Part shown: one piece after another, positions 1-8,574 of the stretch
How positions within the stretch are numbered: position 1 is the first letter of the stretch
How the letters are laid out: each line of letters begins with the position of its first letter
NCBI GenBank assembly: GCA_016893485.2
Contig: JAFEKX020000001.1
Span: forward strand, 1,674,001-1,738,000
Direction: 5' to 3'
DNA from: Streptomyces sp. P3
GTDB lineage: Bacteria > Actinomycetota > Actinomycetes > Streptomycetales > Streptomycetaceae
DNA length: 64,000 nucleotides
Translations under genes and position numbers: made by a program
Notes under the pieces: generated by a model
The model's database searches: none
Told to the model about the DNA's origin: nothing
The model's input: only the letters and a program-made list of their open reading frames with translations

Positions 1-297
1 GAGGCGGACGCGGGCGATGGTGGTCCGCAGGTACAGGGAGACCGCGGTGGGCACCTCCTGCCCGATGGTGCCGGCCATCAGGAGGGTGGGCCTCGATCCC
101 CTGCGCGTCGAACCCCTGAGGCCAGTCATCGCTGTCCACGACGGCCCGGGCCTGGTCCTGCTCGCGCTCGCCGGTGCCGCCGTCGCCGCCTGGGCTCGCT
201 GCTCCCCGGCCGGGTGGGCGGCACGCATCCGCACGGCGACCGCGCTCCGGGCCTGATAGCGGAGCGGCCCGGTGGCCGCACCGGCGGCGCGCAACCC
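1..297 (-). CDS. Unrecognised partial protein at left edge
   Basis: On the minus strand one frame stays open from about 297 to the window edge, so the 3' end lies outside the window. The last visible residues read TAVSLYLRTTIARVRL, which looks like real protein. The middle section (about 190 down to 90) has better coding character in another frame (DSDDWPQGFDAQGIEA), so two compensating indels are likely. No start codon can be fixed. The family is not recognised. The gene would be divergent from the DUF779 gene at 367. That this is coding at all rests on codon-position GC and residue make-up only. Confidence 0.3.
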
Positions 298-366
298 TCT
301 CGCAACCTTGGGTGTGATGCGCTGGGCCACCTGCACCACCCCCACCGGCTCCCTGGGACGGCTGAC

Positions 367-726
367 ATGGACGACACCACCCCGCGCGTCGAGCTCACTC
401 CCGCCGCGGCCGACCTGCTGCGCCAACTCCACTCGGTGCACGGCCCGTTGATGTTCCACCAGTCCGGTGGCTGCTGCGACGGCAGTGCGCCCATGTGCTA
501 CCCGGAGGGCGAGTTCCGCACCGGCGGCTCGGACGTGCTGCTCGCCGAGCTGGAGGTCGACGGCGTGGCGGAGCCGGTGAGCTTCTGGATCTCGCGCAGC
601 CAGTACGAGGTGTGGAGCCACACGCGGCTGATCGTGGACGTCGTAGCAGGGCGCGGCAGCGGTTTCTCGCTGGAGGCACCCGAGGGGGTGCGTTTTCTCA
701 CCCGTTCCCGTGTAGTCGGCGCCTAG
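367..726 (+). CDS. DUF779 family protein
   Basis: The ATG at 367 gives 119 residues. The protein carries the Cys-rich segment HQSGGCCDGSAPMC, the hallmark of DUF779, followed by a compact beta-rich C-terminal half (FWISRSQYE, then GSGFSLEAPEG). DUF779 genes in bacteria usually sit next to aldehyde dehydrogenases of the acetaldehyde type; none lies in this window next to it, although one could be beyond the left edge. The biochemical role is not established. The open frame extends upstream to 214, but residues before the ATG look non-coding, and GGGACGG just upstream may serve as a ribosome binding site. There are no membrane segments. Confidence 0.8.
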   Translation: MDDTTPRVELTPAAADLLRQLHSVHGPLMFHQSGGCCDGSAPMCYPEGEFRTGGSDVLLAELEVDGVAEPVSFWISRSQYEVWSHTRLIVDVVAGRGSGFSLEAPEGVRFLTRSRVVGA

Positions 727-801
727 CAGCCCCACCGGTCACCGCGATCTGCTGCACTTCCCCTGAGACCAGAGAGAGTTGACGAGATTTCAGGGGATTC
801 C

Positions 802-2039
802 GTGACGCACCGTCAAACACGTTTGAGAGCAGGCAGATCCGCACTCACGTACCTCACGGCATTCGGTGCGCTGGCCGGTGCGGCCCTGGTCGGGGCGGCG
901 CCGGCCGTCGCCGTGCCGGGGTCACGCGGCTCGCGCCGGGTGTCACCTACGAGCAGTTCGACATCACGGCGGCCAAGGGTGTGACCCACGCCCATGTGGT
1001 CGTCGTGGACCTGCGCAACGCCCATGTGCGCGTCAACCTGCTGTACCCGGGAGCGGTCGCGGCCCGGGAGCCCGTCTCGCGGCTGGCCGACTCGGCCGGT
1101 GCGGTCGCGGGCGTCAACGGTGACTTCTTCGACATCACCGAGACCCAGCACCCGGGCGTCGAGGCCACCGGCGCCACCGACGGACCGGCGATCGCGAGCG
1201 GTGTCGCCCTGAAGGGCGCGGTGCCCGACGGCCAGCGCTTCGGGCCAGCGCTGCCGCCCGGCACGAACACCCGGAACGTGCTCGGTGTGGGCGTCGACCG
1301 GGTCGCCCGGCTGGACAGCCTCGCCCTGAGCGGGACGGTCCGCACCCCGCACGGCGGGCTGACGCTCGGCGGGTTCAACCAGTACGCGCTGCCGGAGAAC
1401 TCCATCGGTGCGTTCACGACACGGTGGGGCAGTGTCTCCCGGGTACGCGCCACATGTGGCTCGGACGCGGACCGGGCCGCCGCCTGTAGTGCGGACACCT
1501 ATGAGGTGGCGGTCCGCGGCGGCCGAGTCGTGTCGGTCTCCAACACTCCCGGCAGTGGTGCCATCGCCGCGGGCACCACCGTCCTCGTCGGCCGTGAGGC
1601 GGGCGCGCAGCGGCTGCGGAAGCTGTTCAAGGGCGAGCGGGTCCAGGTGCAGCACCGGCTGGTGGCGGCGAGGTCCGGGGTCCCGTACCGCTTCGCCATC
1701 GGCGGCTACCCGGTGCTGCGGCACGGTCAGCCGCTGGCCGGTCTCGACGACAAGACGTCGGCCGTGCGCACCGCCGTGGGTATCGCCGACGGCGGCCACC
1801 GTCTGCTACTGTTCGCGACGGACGGCGCGGTCGCCTACCGCAACGGCCTCACCATCGCCGAAGTCGCCGCCCATCTGCGGAAGTTGGGCTCGGTCGACGC
1901 CTTCAGCCTGGACGGCGGCGGCTCGACGACCCTGGTCGCCCGCGCGTCCGGCGCGAGCGCCGTCACGGTCCGGAACCATCCCAGCGGCGGCGCCGAACGT
2001 CCCGTACCGAACGGCGTCGGGGTCTTCTCGACCAGCTGA
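802..2039 (+). CDS. Secreted phosphodiester glycosidase (NAGPA domain), frameshifted
   Basis: GTG at 802 follows AGGGG and opens a signal peptide (a hydrophobic run ending near AAPAVAVPG). The frame then breaks at the G run 918-921. Adding one G joins it to the long downstream frame, giving a protein of about 413 residues. That part matches the phosphodiester glycosidase (NAGPA, PF09992) family: an early GVNGDFFD block and a late FSLDGGGSTTLV block, the two conserved ends of the domain. The family cleaves glycosyl phosphodiesters; the natural substrate in Streptomyces is unknown. The protein should act outside the cell. A palindrome (814-825) falls inside codons 5 to 8. The lost base is probably a sequence error. 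Confidence 0.82.
814..825. promoter_or_regulatory. CAAAC-AC-GTTTG palindrome at start of glycosidase gene
   Basis: Perfect 5-bp arms around a 2-bp centre, extended one pair by T/A outside. The same 12-mer, reverse complemented, lies at 7501-7512 in front of the XRE-cupin regulator. It is AT-rich for this genome and could be a shared operator; this is inference from sequence alone. Confidence 0.35.
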
Positions 2040-2077
2040 CCGACCGGCCGATCAGCCGACTGACCGACCGGCCGATC
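2036..2077. repeat. Direct repeat of 18 bp between convergent genes
   Basis: CTGACCGACCGGCCGATC occurs at 2036-2053 and again at 2060-2077, separated by 6 bp. The first copy contains the TGA stop of the glycosidase gene and the second ends at the stop of the small membrane protein. Each copy contains GACCGACCGGCCGATC, which can partly self-pair, so it may form or replace a terminator. Confidence 0.6.
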
Positions 2078-2272
2078 TCACGGATGCAGGCCGCTCACCA
2101 GGTCCGCGGTGGCCGTCAGGCCACTGTGGATCGTGGGCGCCATGCTGGTGCTCGCCATGAAGAACCCGAGCAGCGCGCAGACCAGCGCGTGGGAGAGCTT
2201 CAGCCCGCCGCTGCGCAGGAAGATCACCGCAAGGATCACAAGCAGCAGCACCACAGAGATGGAAATGGCCAT
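2078..2272 (-). CDS. Small conserved membrane protein (64 aa)
   Basis: ATG at 2272 gives MAISISVVLLL and a 64-residue protein with two hydrophobic segments: residues 3-19, then a stretch around SHALVCALLGFFMAS. The ending MAPTIHSGLTATADLVSGL fits a short extracellular or cytoplasmic tail. Very similar small proteins are common in Streptomyces as paralogues of unknown function. The open frame starts earlier (2299), but the added residues are charged and interrupt the natural membrane start. No function can be assigned. Confidence 0.65.
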   Translation of the reverse strand: MAISISVVLLLVILAVIFLRSGGLKLSHALVCALLGFFMASTSMAPTIHSGLTATADLVSGLHP

Positions 2273-2396
2273 CGTCACCCTCCTCCGCCACGCCGCCATG
2301 TCTGTTTCACGGCGTTCGGCCGCAAGTGTGGCGTAGCGGAGGGTTCATCCGGGCTACTGACGTGTCCCCGAACGTGTGGTGACCGTCCGTGCGGTG

Positions 2397-3260
2397 TCAC
2401 GCCGTGCGGCGCGCGTCCAGGAACGCTTCCAGGCCGGCCAGGTCGTCGGTGTTGAGGAAGTCCACACCGGCGGCGAAGAGTTCGGTCCACAGCGCGTCAC
2501 GGGCGGGGCCCGCCACGTCCGGGGTGTTCCAGAACCGTACGGTCTGCCCGTGCGCGTGCGCCTGCCGGACGATGGAGCGCAGCTTCTGCCGCTCGGCGTC
2601 GGGGAAGGTGCCAGTGCCGAGCCAGGTGAAGTTGGCCTGCCAGTTGTCGCTGATGAGCGAGATGAAGGAGGCGGGCGCCGAGCTGCCGAGGTCGGCGAGC
2701 CGGCCGTCGTAGAAGGCGCGGCGCACGGTCTGCGCCTCCATCGGAATGCGGGCGGCGCGGTCGCCAGAGATCACGTTGGTGACGGCGCCGGGGTGGACGC
2801 GTCCGTGGGCGTAGGTCGTGAACAGGTGCTTGTAGCGCTGGAGATGGCGGTCGAGTTCGAGGTAGGTCGAGGAACCCTCGGTCTTGATGTCGATCAGGAG
2901 TTGCAGCGGCTTGCGCCAACCCCGGTACACCGAGCCGTGGTTGGCCTTCACGAGGGCCGAGAGGGGTTCGAGGTACAGGGATTCGAGGGTGCGGCTCGGG
3001 TCGAGTTCGGTCGCGTCGTGACCGATGAGGAGCTGGTCGCCGACGAGGAAGATGTCGGCCTCGACGCTGCCGAAGCGGTGGTCGAGGGCGTCGAAGAGCG
3101 GGCGGGGGTGCTCGTAGTCGTTGTGGGCGTGGGCGCGCCACAACGGCCGCGGGTGGTGGCCTTGTTCGCCGGCGAACGCGCTGCCCGCGGGCGGGGCGAG
3201 GACAGCGGCGAGGGTGGCGCCGAGCCCGGTGAGCGCTCTGCGGCGGGTGATGAGGGCCAT
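2397..3260 (-). CDS. Exported glycerophosphodiester phosphodiesterase-like protein
   Basis: The start is the ATG at 3260, with GAGG seven bases upstream. It gives 287 residues beginning ALITRRRALTGLGATLAAV, a signal peptide with an RRR motif compatible with Tat export. The mature part has the PI-PLC/GDPD-like TIM-barrel signatures: HAHNDYEHPRPL near the N-terminus, SVEADIFL, LLIGHD, and DIKTEG mid-protein. The family hydrolyses phosphodiester head groups; this branch (AIM6-like) has no firmly assigned substrate. It probably acts outside the membrane. The gene is intact and stands alone; the downstream neighbour is convergent. Confidence 0.8.
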   Translation of the reverse strand: MALITRRRALTGLGATLAAVLAPPAGSAFAGEQGHHPRPLWRAHAHNDYEHPRPLFDALDHRFGSVEADIFLVGDQLLIGHDATELDPSRTLESLYLEPLSALVKANHGSVYRGWRKPLQLLIDIKTEGSSTYLELDRHLQRYKHLFTTYAHGRVHPGAVTNVISGDRAARIPMEAQTVRRAFYDGRLADLGSSAPASFISLISDNWQANFTWLGTGTFPDAERQKLRSIVRQAHAHGQTVRFWNTPDVAGPARDALWTELFAAGVDFLNTDDLAGLEAFLDARRTA

Positions 3261-3390
3261 GGTGTTCCTCCGTGTGGGGCGGGCTAGAACCACAGGGAGT
3301 ATGAGGCTGTGCGGACTCCAACGAACCTGCACATGGCAGGAGTTGGCCGGACTGCCCTCGCTTGTTCACTCCTTCGGAGGGAGCGCACGG

Positions 3391-3418
3391 AAAAGCCCGT
3401 CCCAGGTGGGACGGGCTT
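3391..3418 (-). terminator. Rho-independent terminator of the acyl-CoA dehydrogenase operon
   Basis: AAGCCCGTCCC (3393-3403) pairs perfectly with GGGACGGGCTT (3408-3418) around a 4-base loop. Read on the minus strand it begins at the stop codon of the last operon gene and ends in a short T run (AAAA at 3391-3394). Confidence 0.8.
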
Positions 3419-4509
3419 CACCGAAGGGACGGCCGACGGTCAGGGGCGGCCAGATCGACCAGTTCCGCCAGTGCCTCGCGGTGGGCGCCCGCGGTGCCGT
3501 AGGCGATCGAGTCGGCCTTGGCCCGCTTCAGGTAGAGGTGGGCCGGGTGCTCCACGTCATGCCGATGCCGCCGTGCAACTGGACGGCCTCCTCGGCCGCG
3601 TGGACGGCGACGGACGCCGCGTAGGCCTGCGCGACGGCGACCGCCACATCGGTGTCCTCGCCGGTCGCGAGGGCGTCGGCGGCGCCCGCGCAGCGGCCCG
3701 CAGGCTGACGACCTCCAGCCACAGCTGCGCGAGCCGGTGCTTGAGCGCCTGGAACCCGCCGACGGGCCGGTTGAACTGCTTGCGCTCCTTCAGGTACCGG
3801 ACCGTCTCCGTCAACGTCCAGTCGGCGAGGCCGAGTTGTTCGGACGCGAGCAGCCCGGCCCCGGCCCGCAGAGCCCGTCGTACGGCGGTTTCGGCGTCCC
3901 CGATGCGGCGCCCGGCGGCCCCGTCGAACACGACGCGCGCCAACGGGCGGGTCAGGTCGAGGGACACCTGCGGTACGACGGTCACGGCGCCCGCGTCGAC
4001 GGCGTACAGCCCGCCGTCCTCGCCCGGCACCAGCAGCACATCGGCGGCGGCGGCGTCCGCGATGCCGGTCAACTCCCCGTGCAGGGTGCCGTTTTCGAGC
4101 CGCACGGTCTTGTGGGCGGCGCCCGGTGCGACGCTCAGGGAGACGGCGAGGACGCCGATCTTCCGGCCGGATGCCAGCTCGGCGAGGAGATCCTCGGCAT
4201 CGCTCGCGAGGAGCGCCTCGGTGGCGACGACCGCGCTCGTGAGGTACGGGACGGGGGCGACCGCCCGGCCCAACTCCTCCAGGACGACGGCGACTTCGCG
4301 GGGGTGGCGCCCTGGCCGCCCCGCTCCTCGGGCACGAGGAGACCGGCGAGGCCCATGCCGTCGGCGAGGGACTTCCACAGGGACAGGGCGTGCGGGGCGT
4401 CCGACTCGGTGCGGGCGATCACGCTCGCCGCGTCGCAGTGGTCGGTGAGCAGGTCCCGGACGGCGGCGCGGAGCGCCTCTTCCTCCTCCGAGTACAGCAG
4501 ATCCGTCAT
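3418..4509 (-). CDS. Acyl-CoA dehydrogenase, second of operon, frameshifted
   Basis: ATG at 4509 begins MTDLLYSEEEEALRAAVRDL and overlaps the stop of the upstream dehydrogenase gene in ATGA, so the two are translationally coupled. The protein is recovered by joining three frame breaks: the G run at 4300-4304, the C run near 3685, and 3552. Each needs one extra base. The joined C-terminal part has ERKQFNRPVGGFQALKHRLA and LHGGIGMTW, typical of FAD-dependent acyl-CoA dehydrogenases, and ends at the TGA at 3418. The length is about 364 residues, usual for the shorter partner of paired dehydrogenases that form heterotetramers (as in steroid or fatty side-chain degradation). The substrate cannot be read from sequence. 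The breaks look like homopolymer errors. Confidence 0.8.
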
Positions 4510-5705
4510 CGGGCGAGGTCCTTCCAGGCGACGTCCTTGTCGGTGCGCGGCTCGGCCGGGAGGCCAAGGACGCGCTCGGCGACGATGTTCAGCAGGACCT
4601 CGCTGGTCCCGCCCTCGATGCTGTTGCCCTTGGAGCGGAGGTAGCGGTAGCCGGCGTCGCGGCCGGTGAAGTCCACGAGTTCCGGGCGGCGCATGGTCCA
4701 GTCGTCGTACAACAGGCCTTCTTCGCCCCGGAGTTCGACCTCCAGGCCGCTGATCTCCTGGTTGAGGCGTGCGAAGGAGAGCTTCATGCCGGAGCCCTCG
4801 TGGCCGGGCTGGCCCGCGACGAGTTGCTGGCGGAGCCGTTCGCCGGAGAGCCGGGCGACCTCGGCCTCGACCCAGAGCCTGAGGAGGCGCTGGTGGAGGT
4901 CGTGGGTGCGCAACTCGGGGCGCTCGCGCCAGGTTTGGCTGATCGGGCCGATCATGCCGCCCTCGCGCGGGATGCGCATGCCGCCGATGGAGACGCGCTC
5001 GTTCATCAGCGTGGTCTGCGCGACCCGCCAGCCGTCGCCGACCTCGCCGAGGCGATGGGCGTCGGGGATACGGACGTTGGTGAGGAAGACCTCGTTGAAC
5101 TCGGCCTCGCCGGTGATCTGGCGCAGCGGCCTGACCTCGACGCCCGGGTCGGTCATGTCGCAGATGAAGTAGGTGATGCCCGCGTGCTTGGGCACGTCCG
5201 GGTCGGTGCGCGCGATGAGGATGGCCCAGCGGGCGACGTGGGCGCTGGACGTCCACACCTTCTGCCCGTTGACGATCCAGTCGTCGCCCTCACGCACCGC
5301 GCGGGTACCGAGCGCGGCCAGGTCGGAGCCGGCGCCCGGCTCGCTGAAGAGCTGGCACCAGACCTCGTCACCGACCCAAAGAGGCCTGAGGAAGCGGCTC
5401 TTCTGCTCGTCGGTGCCGAAGCGGAGGATCGTCGGCGCGGCCATGCCGAGGCCGATGCCGATCCGGCGCGGGTCGTTGTCGGGAGCCCCGGCCGCCTCCA
5501 ACTCGGCGTCCACGACGGCCTGGAGGGCACGCGGGGCACCGAGTCCGCCGAGGCCCTCGGGGTAGTGCACCCAGGCCAGACCGGCGTCGAAGCGGGCCTT
5601 GAGGAAGTCCGACTTCTCCGTCTCCAGCGGCGGGTGCGCGGCCAGCAACTCCTGGGTGCGGCGACGCAGTTCGGCCGAGGCCGCTCCCGTGGTCTCTTCG
5701 CTCAT
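4506..5705 (-). CDS. Acyl-CoA dehydrogenase, first of pair, intact
   Basis: ATG at 5705 overlaps the oxidoreductase stop (ATGA) and gives 399 residues. Visible signatures are WCQLFSEPGAGSDLA (the first acyl-CoA dehydrogenase signature), VNGQKVWTSSAH, and SIEGGTSEVLLNIVAERVL near the end. There the Gly in place of the usual catalytic Glu is worth noting, because in heteromeric dehydrogenases one subunit supplies the base. Cytosolic and FAD-dependent. With the next gene it probably forms one alpha/beta enzyme that oxidises a CoA thioester. Substrate unknown. Confidence 0.88.
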   Translation of the reverse strand: MSEETTGAASAELRRRTQELLAAHPPLETEKSDFLKARFDAGLAWVHYPEGLGGLGAPRALQAVVDAELEAAGAPDNDPRRIGIGLGMAAPTILRFGTDEQKSRFLRPLWVGDEVWCQLFSEPGAGSDLAALGTRAVREGDDWIVNGQKVWTSSAHVARWAILIARTDPDVPKHAGITYFICDMTDPGVEVRPLRQITGEAEFNEVFLTNVRIPDAHRLGEVGDGWRVAQTTLMNERVSIGGMRIPREGGMIGPISQTWRERPELRTHDLHQRLLRLWVEAEVARLSGERLRQQLVAGQPGHEGSGMKLSFARLNQEISGLEVELRGEEGLLYDDWTMRRPELVDFTGRDAGYRYLRSKGNSIEGGTSEVLLNIVAERVLGLPAEPRTDKDVAWKDLAR

Positions 5706-6703
5706 ACGGCGGCTCCGCTCTCCGGCGAGGCGGCCTGCGCCGCGTCCAGCGACGGCAGGACGACGACGCGTCCGGTCGTGACGCCGTCGGCGAGCCGCTG
5801 CACGGCGGCGGCGCCACCGCTCAGCGGCACGCGCTCGCTCACCAGGGGCTTGACGACACCGCGGGCGGCGAGTGCGGTGAGCTGCTCGTGGCAGTCGAGG
5901 ATCAGCTTGGGGTTCTTGGTGGCGTACAGGCCCCAATGCAGGCCCAGGATCGAGTAGTTCTTCACGAGGGCGTGGTTGAGGGCGGGGCTGGGGATCGTGC
6001 CGCTCGCGAAGCCCACGACGACGATCCGGCCCTCGAAGGCGACGACCTTCGTGGACTGCGTGTAGGCGTCGCCGCCGACCGGGTCGTAGATCACGTCGGC
6101 CCCGCGTCCGCCGGTGGCCTCCTTGACGGCCGCGATGACGTCCTGCGTACGCCGGTCGATCACGACGTCGCAACCCAACTCCCGTGCCACGACGGCCTTG
6201 TCGGCGCCGCCGACGACTCCGATGACGGTGGCACCGGCGGCCTTGCCGAGCTGTACGGCCGCGCTGCCGACGCCGCCGGCCGCGGCGTGCACGAGGAGGG
6301 TCTCGCCGGCCTCCAGGCGGGCGCGGCGGTGCAGGGCGAACCAGCCTGTCTGGTAACCGACATGGAGCGCGGCGACCTCCGCGTCGTCCAGCGACTCGGG
6401 TGCGGGCAGCAGGGCCGCCGCGTCCGCGACGGCGTACTCCGCCAGGCCGCCGTACGGCAGCACCGGGTTGGCGATCACGCGGCGGCCGTCCTCGGTCTCG
6501 GCGCAGATCTCCACGCCGGGGGTGAACGGGAGGGGCGGCCTGACCTGGTACTGGCCCCGGCACATCAGGGCGTCCGGGAAGTTGATGTTCGCGGCGCGTA
6601 CCTTCAGCAGGACCTGGCCCTCGCCCGGCGTGGGTCGTTCCACCTCCGCCAGGCGCATCGCCTCACTCGGCTCGCCGTTCTTGTGCACTTGCCATGCCTG
6701 CAT
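5702..6703 (-). CDS. Quinone oxidoreductase-like MDR protein
   Basis: 333 residues from ATG at 6703. The N-terminal GroES-like half (residues 1-120) is followed by a Rossmann domain with HAAAGGVGSAAVQLGKAAGA, the NADPH-binding loop of the QOR branch of medium-chain dehydrogenases. No zinc-binding Cys cluster is seen. The reaction would be NADPH-dependent reduction of an enone, quinone or acyl-CoA. It is first of a three-gene operon with two acyl-CoA dehydrogenases; both junctions overlap by four bases. A TetR-like inverted repeat lies about 50 bp upstream. Confidence 0.88.
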   Translation of the reverse strand: MQAWQVHKNGEPSEAMRLAEVERPTPGEGQVLLKVRAANINFPDALMCRGQYQVRPPLPFTPGVEICAETEDGRRVIANPVLPYGGLAEYAVADAAALLPAPESLDDAEVAALHVGYQTGWFALHRRARLEAGETLLVHAAAGGVGSAAVQLGKAAGATVIGVVGGADKAVVARELGCDVVIDRRTQDVIAAVKEATGGRGADVIYDPVGGDAYTQSTKVVAFEGRIVVVGFASGTIPSPALNHALVKNYSILGLHWGLYATKNPKLILDCHEQLTALAARGVVKPLVSERVPLSGGAAAVQRLADGVTTGRVVVLPSLDAAQAASPESGAAV

Positions 6704-6753
6704 GCAGGGCCTCCACGGGACTGCTCTGTCTGACCGGGGTCGGGTTGCATACT

Positions 6754-6765
6754 AAGCGGTCGCTT
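6754..6765. promoter_or_regulatory. TetR-type inverted repeat upstream of dehydrogenase operon
   Basis: AAGCG-GT-CGCTT, perfect 5-bp arms, in the leader of the minus-strand operon. Palindromes with this half-site are common operators for TetR repressors of fatty acyl catabolism in actinobacteria; the cognate regulator is not known. Confidence 0.45.
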
Positions 6766-6829
6766 GCCGGTGAGGGAACAGTTGGGTTCGTCACGGTCGG
6801 GTGGGTGCGCGTAGTTCATTGAGCGCGGC

Positions 6830-6892
6830 CCGGTGGGGGCTGGTCGCGCCCACGCGGCGGAGCCGCATATCGATACAGCCCCGCGCCCCTAA
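6830..6892. repeat. Dispersed intergenic repeat, copy A
   Basis: Contains GTGGGGGCTGGTCGCGC, then GCGGCGGAGCCGCATATCG and CCCCGCGCCCCT. The same blocks recur at 12309, 15596, 17821 and 21924. It lies downstream of the XRE-cupin gene and upstream of the dehydrogenase operon. Confidence 0.65.
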
Positions 6893-6899
6893 AGCTCCC

Positions 6900-7489
6900 T
6901 CACTTGCCGTGTTTGGGGCGTGCGCGGACGTGCATCCGCTCGCCCTGGGGGCCGAACAGGCTCAGGAACTCCACTGGGCCCTCGCCCGTCGAGCCGAACC
7001 AGTGGGGAACTCGGGTGTCGAATTCGGCGGCCTCGCCCGGGCCCAGGATCACGTCGTGTTCGCCCAGGAGCAGGCGCAGGCGGCCGGACATCACGTACAG
7101 CCACTCGTAGCCCTCGTGGGTGCGCAGGTCGGGCTCGTCCTTTCGCTGGGGCTCAAGGACCTTGTACGCCTGGAGGCCGCCGGGCTGGCGGGTCAGGGGC
7201 CAGTGGGTGCGGCCGCCTCGGACGATCGGTTCGGCGCGCACGCGGGGATCACGGACCGCCGGGGCTCCGACGAGTTCGTCCAGAGGGATTTGGTGGGCGC
7301 GGGCGATCGGGGGCAGCAGCTCCAGGCTGGGCTTGCGCAGCCCGGACCCAGACGGGAGAGCGTGCTGACCGAGATGCCGGTCGTCTCCGACAGGCCGGCG
7401 AGGGTCGCGCCCTTCTCCTTGCGGATGCGGCGCAGCCTCGGGCCGACCTCCGCGAGTACGTCGTCCGTGTCGTCGTTCATGCCCGACAT
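6900..7489 (-). CDS. XRE-family regulator with C-terminal cupin, frameshifted
   Basis: Starts at ATG 7489 (MSGMNDD) or 7480. The N-terminal helix-turn-helix reads LRRIRKEKGATLAGLSETTG then STLSRL. The frame breaks at the C run 7347-7349 (one base short) and resumes as GLRKPSLELLPPIARAH, the rest of the HTH. The C-terminal half is a cupin (THEGYEWLYVMSGRLRLLLG, then GPGEAAEFDTRVPHWFG). About 196 residues. This architecture senses small ligands and often autoregulates. It is divergent from the oxidoreductase at 7560, and the shared 71-bp gap holds a palindrome. Confidence 0.82.
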
Positions 7490-7498
7490 TGCAGTTTC

Positions 7499-7514
7499 GG
7501 CAAACGTGTTTGTC
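7499..7514. promoter_or_regulatory. Candidate operator in divergent promoter
   Basis: GGCAAACGTGTTTGTC has arms CAAAC and GTTTG with near-perfect extension. It sits between the divergent XRE-cupin and oxidoreductase genes. The core 12-mer equals the reverse complement of the palindrome at 814-825. Confidence 0.5.
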
Positions 7515-7559
7515 AATACGGCAGGGAGGGCGCGACCTTCGGGGGTGGAGGTGGTCACC

Positions 7560-8501
7560 ATGACCGAGACACACACCGGGACCTACGACGTGGTCGTCAT
7601 CGGCGGCGGCGCGGCCGGGCTCTCCGCCGCCCTGGTGCTGGGCCGGTCCCGGCGCCGCACGCTGGTCGTCGACGCGGGCGAGCCGCGCAACACGCCCGCC
7701 GCGCACATGCAGGGCTATCTGACCCGGGACGGCATGTCCCCGGCCGAGTTCCTGGCCGTGGGCCGCGAGGAGATCGCGCGCTACGGCGTCGACCTGGTCC
7801 GCGACCGCGTGGTGGACGTCACGAAGGGCGACGACTTCGCCGTGGCGCTGGCCGGCGGGGAGACCGTGCACGCGCGGCGGATCGTCGTCGCCACCGGGCT
7901 GAAGGACGAGCTGCCCGAGGTCCCCGGGGTCGCCGAACGCTTCGGGCGGGATGTGATCCACTGCCCGTACTGCCACGGCTGGGAGGTCCGTGACCAGGCG
8001 TTCGGGGTGCTCGCGACGACTCCGATGAGCGTGCACCAGGCGCTGATCGTCTCGCAGTGGTCCAAGGACGTGACCCTGTTCCTGCACACGGTCGCCGAGT
8101 CCGAGCTGACCGACGACGACCTGCGCAGGCTTGCCGCCGCCGGGGTCGCCGTGGTGCCCGGCGAGGTCGCGGAACTGACCGTCGCCGACGACCGGCTCAC
8201 CGGCGTCCGCCTCAAGGACAGCACCACGCACCCGCGCGAGGCCGTGTTCGTCGCGCCTCGGGCGATCCCGCAGACCGGGCTGCTGGAGAAGCTGGGCGCC
8301 GAGCTCCAGGAGACCCCGTTCGGCGCGTACCCGGTGGTCGACCCGACGGGCCAGACGACCGTGCCCGGCGTGTGGGCGGTGGGCAACGCGATGGGCTTCG
8401 CGGAGCAGGTCGTGAACGCGGCCTCCGCCGGGTACCGGGCGGGCGCCACGATCAACGGCGATCTGCTGATGGCCGACCTCGACGCGGCCGTCGGCACCTA
8501 G
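7560..8501 (+). CDS. Thioredoxin reductase-like NAD(P)/FAD oxidoreductase
   Basis: ATG at 7560 follows GGAGG and gives 313 residues. FAD binding is shown by VVVIGGGAAGLSAALVLGRS and by the C-terminal VWAVGNAMGFAEQVVNAAS. The redox pair is in HCPYCHGWEV (CPYC), not the CATC of classical thioredoxin reductase. That places it with the TrxR-like disulfide oxidoreductases, which include dithiol oxidases of natural product pathways such as GliT. The NADPH loop of true TrxR is weak here (AFGVLATTPMSVHQAL). The physiological partner is unknown. It is divergent from an XRE-cupin regulator that may control it. Confidence 0.85.
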   Translation: MTETHTGTYDVVVIGGGAAGLSAALVLGRSRRRTLVVDAGEPRNTPAAHMQGYLTRDGMSPAEFLAVGREEIARYGVDLVRDRVVDVTKGDDFAVALAGGETVHARRIVVATGLKDELPEVPGVAERFGRDVIHCPYCHGWEVRDQAFGVLATTPMSVHQALIVSQWSKDVTLFLHTVAESELTDDDLRRLAAAGVAVVPGEVAELTVADDRLTGVRLKDSTTHPREAVFVAPRAIPQTGLLEKLGAELQETPFGAYPVVDPTGQTTVPGVWAVGNAMGFAEQVVNAASAGYRAGATINGDLLMADLDAAVGT

Positions 8502-8574
8502 GGCGGGCCCACCTCCGTACGGGCATCGCGGCCGTCCGGGTGTAGACCGGCCGCCTCCGTTGCAGGATGGCTGC

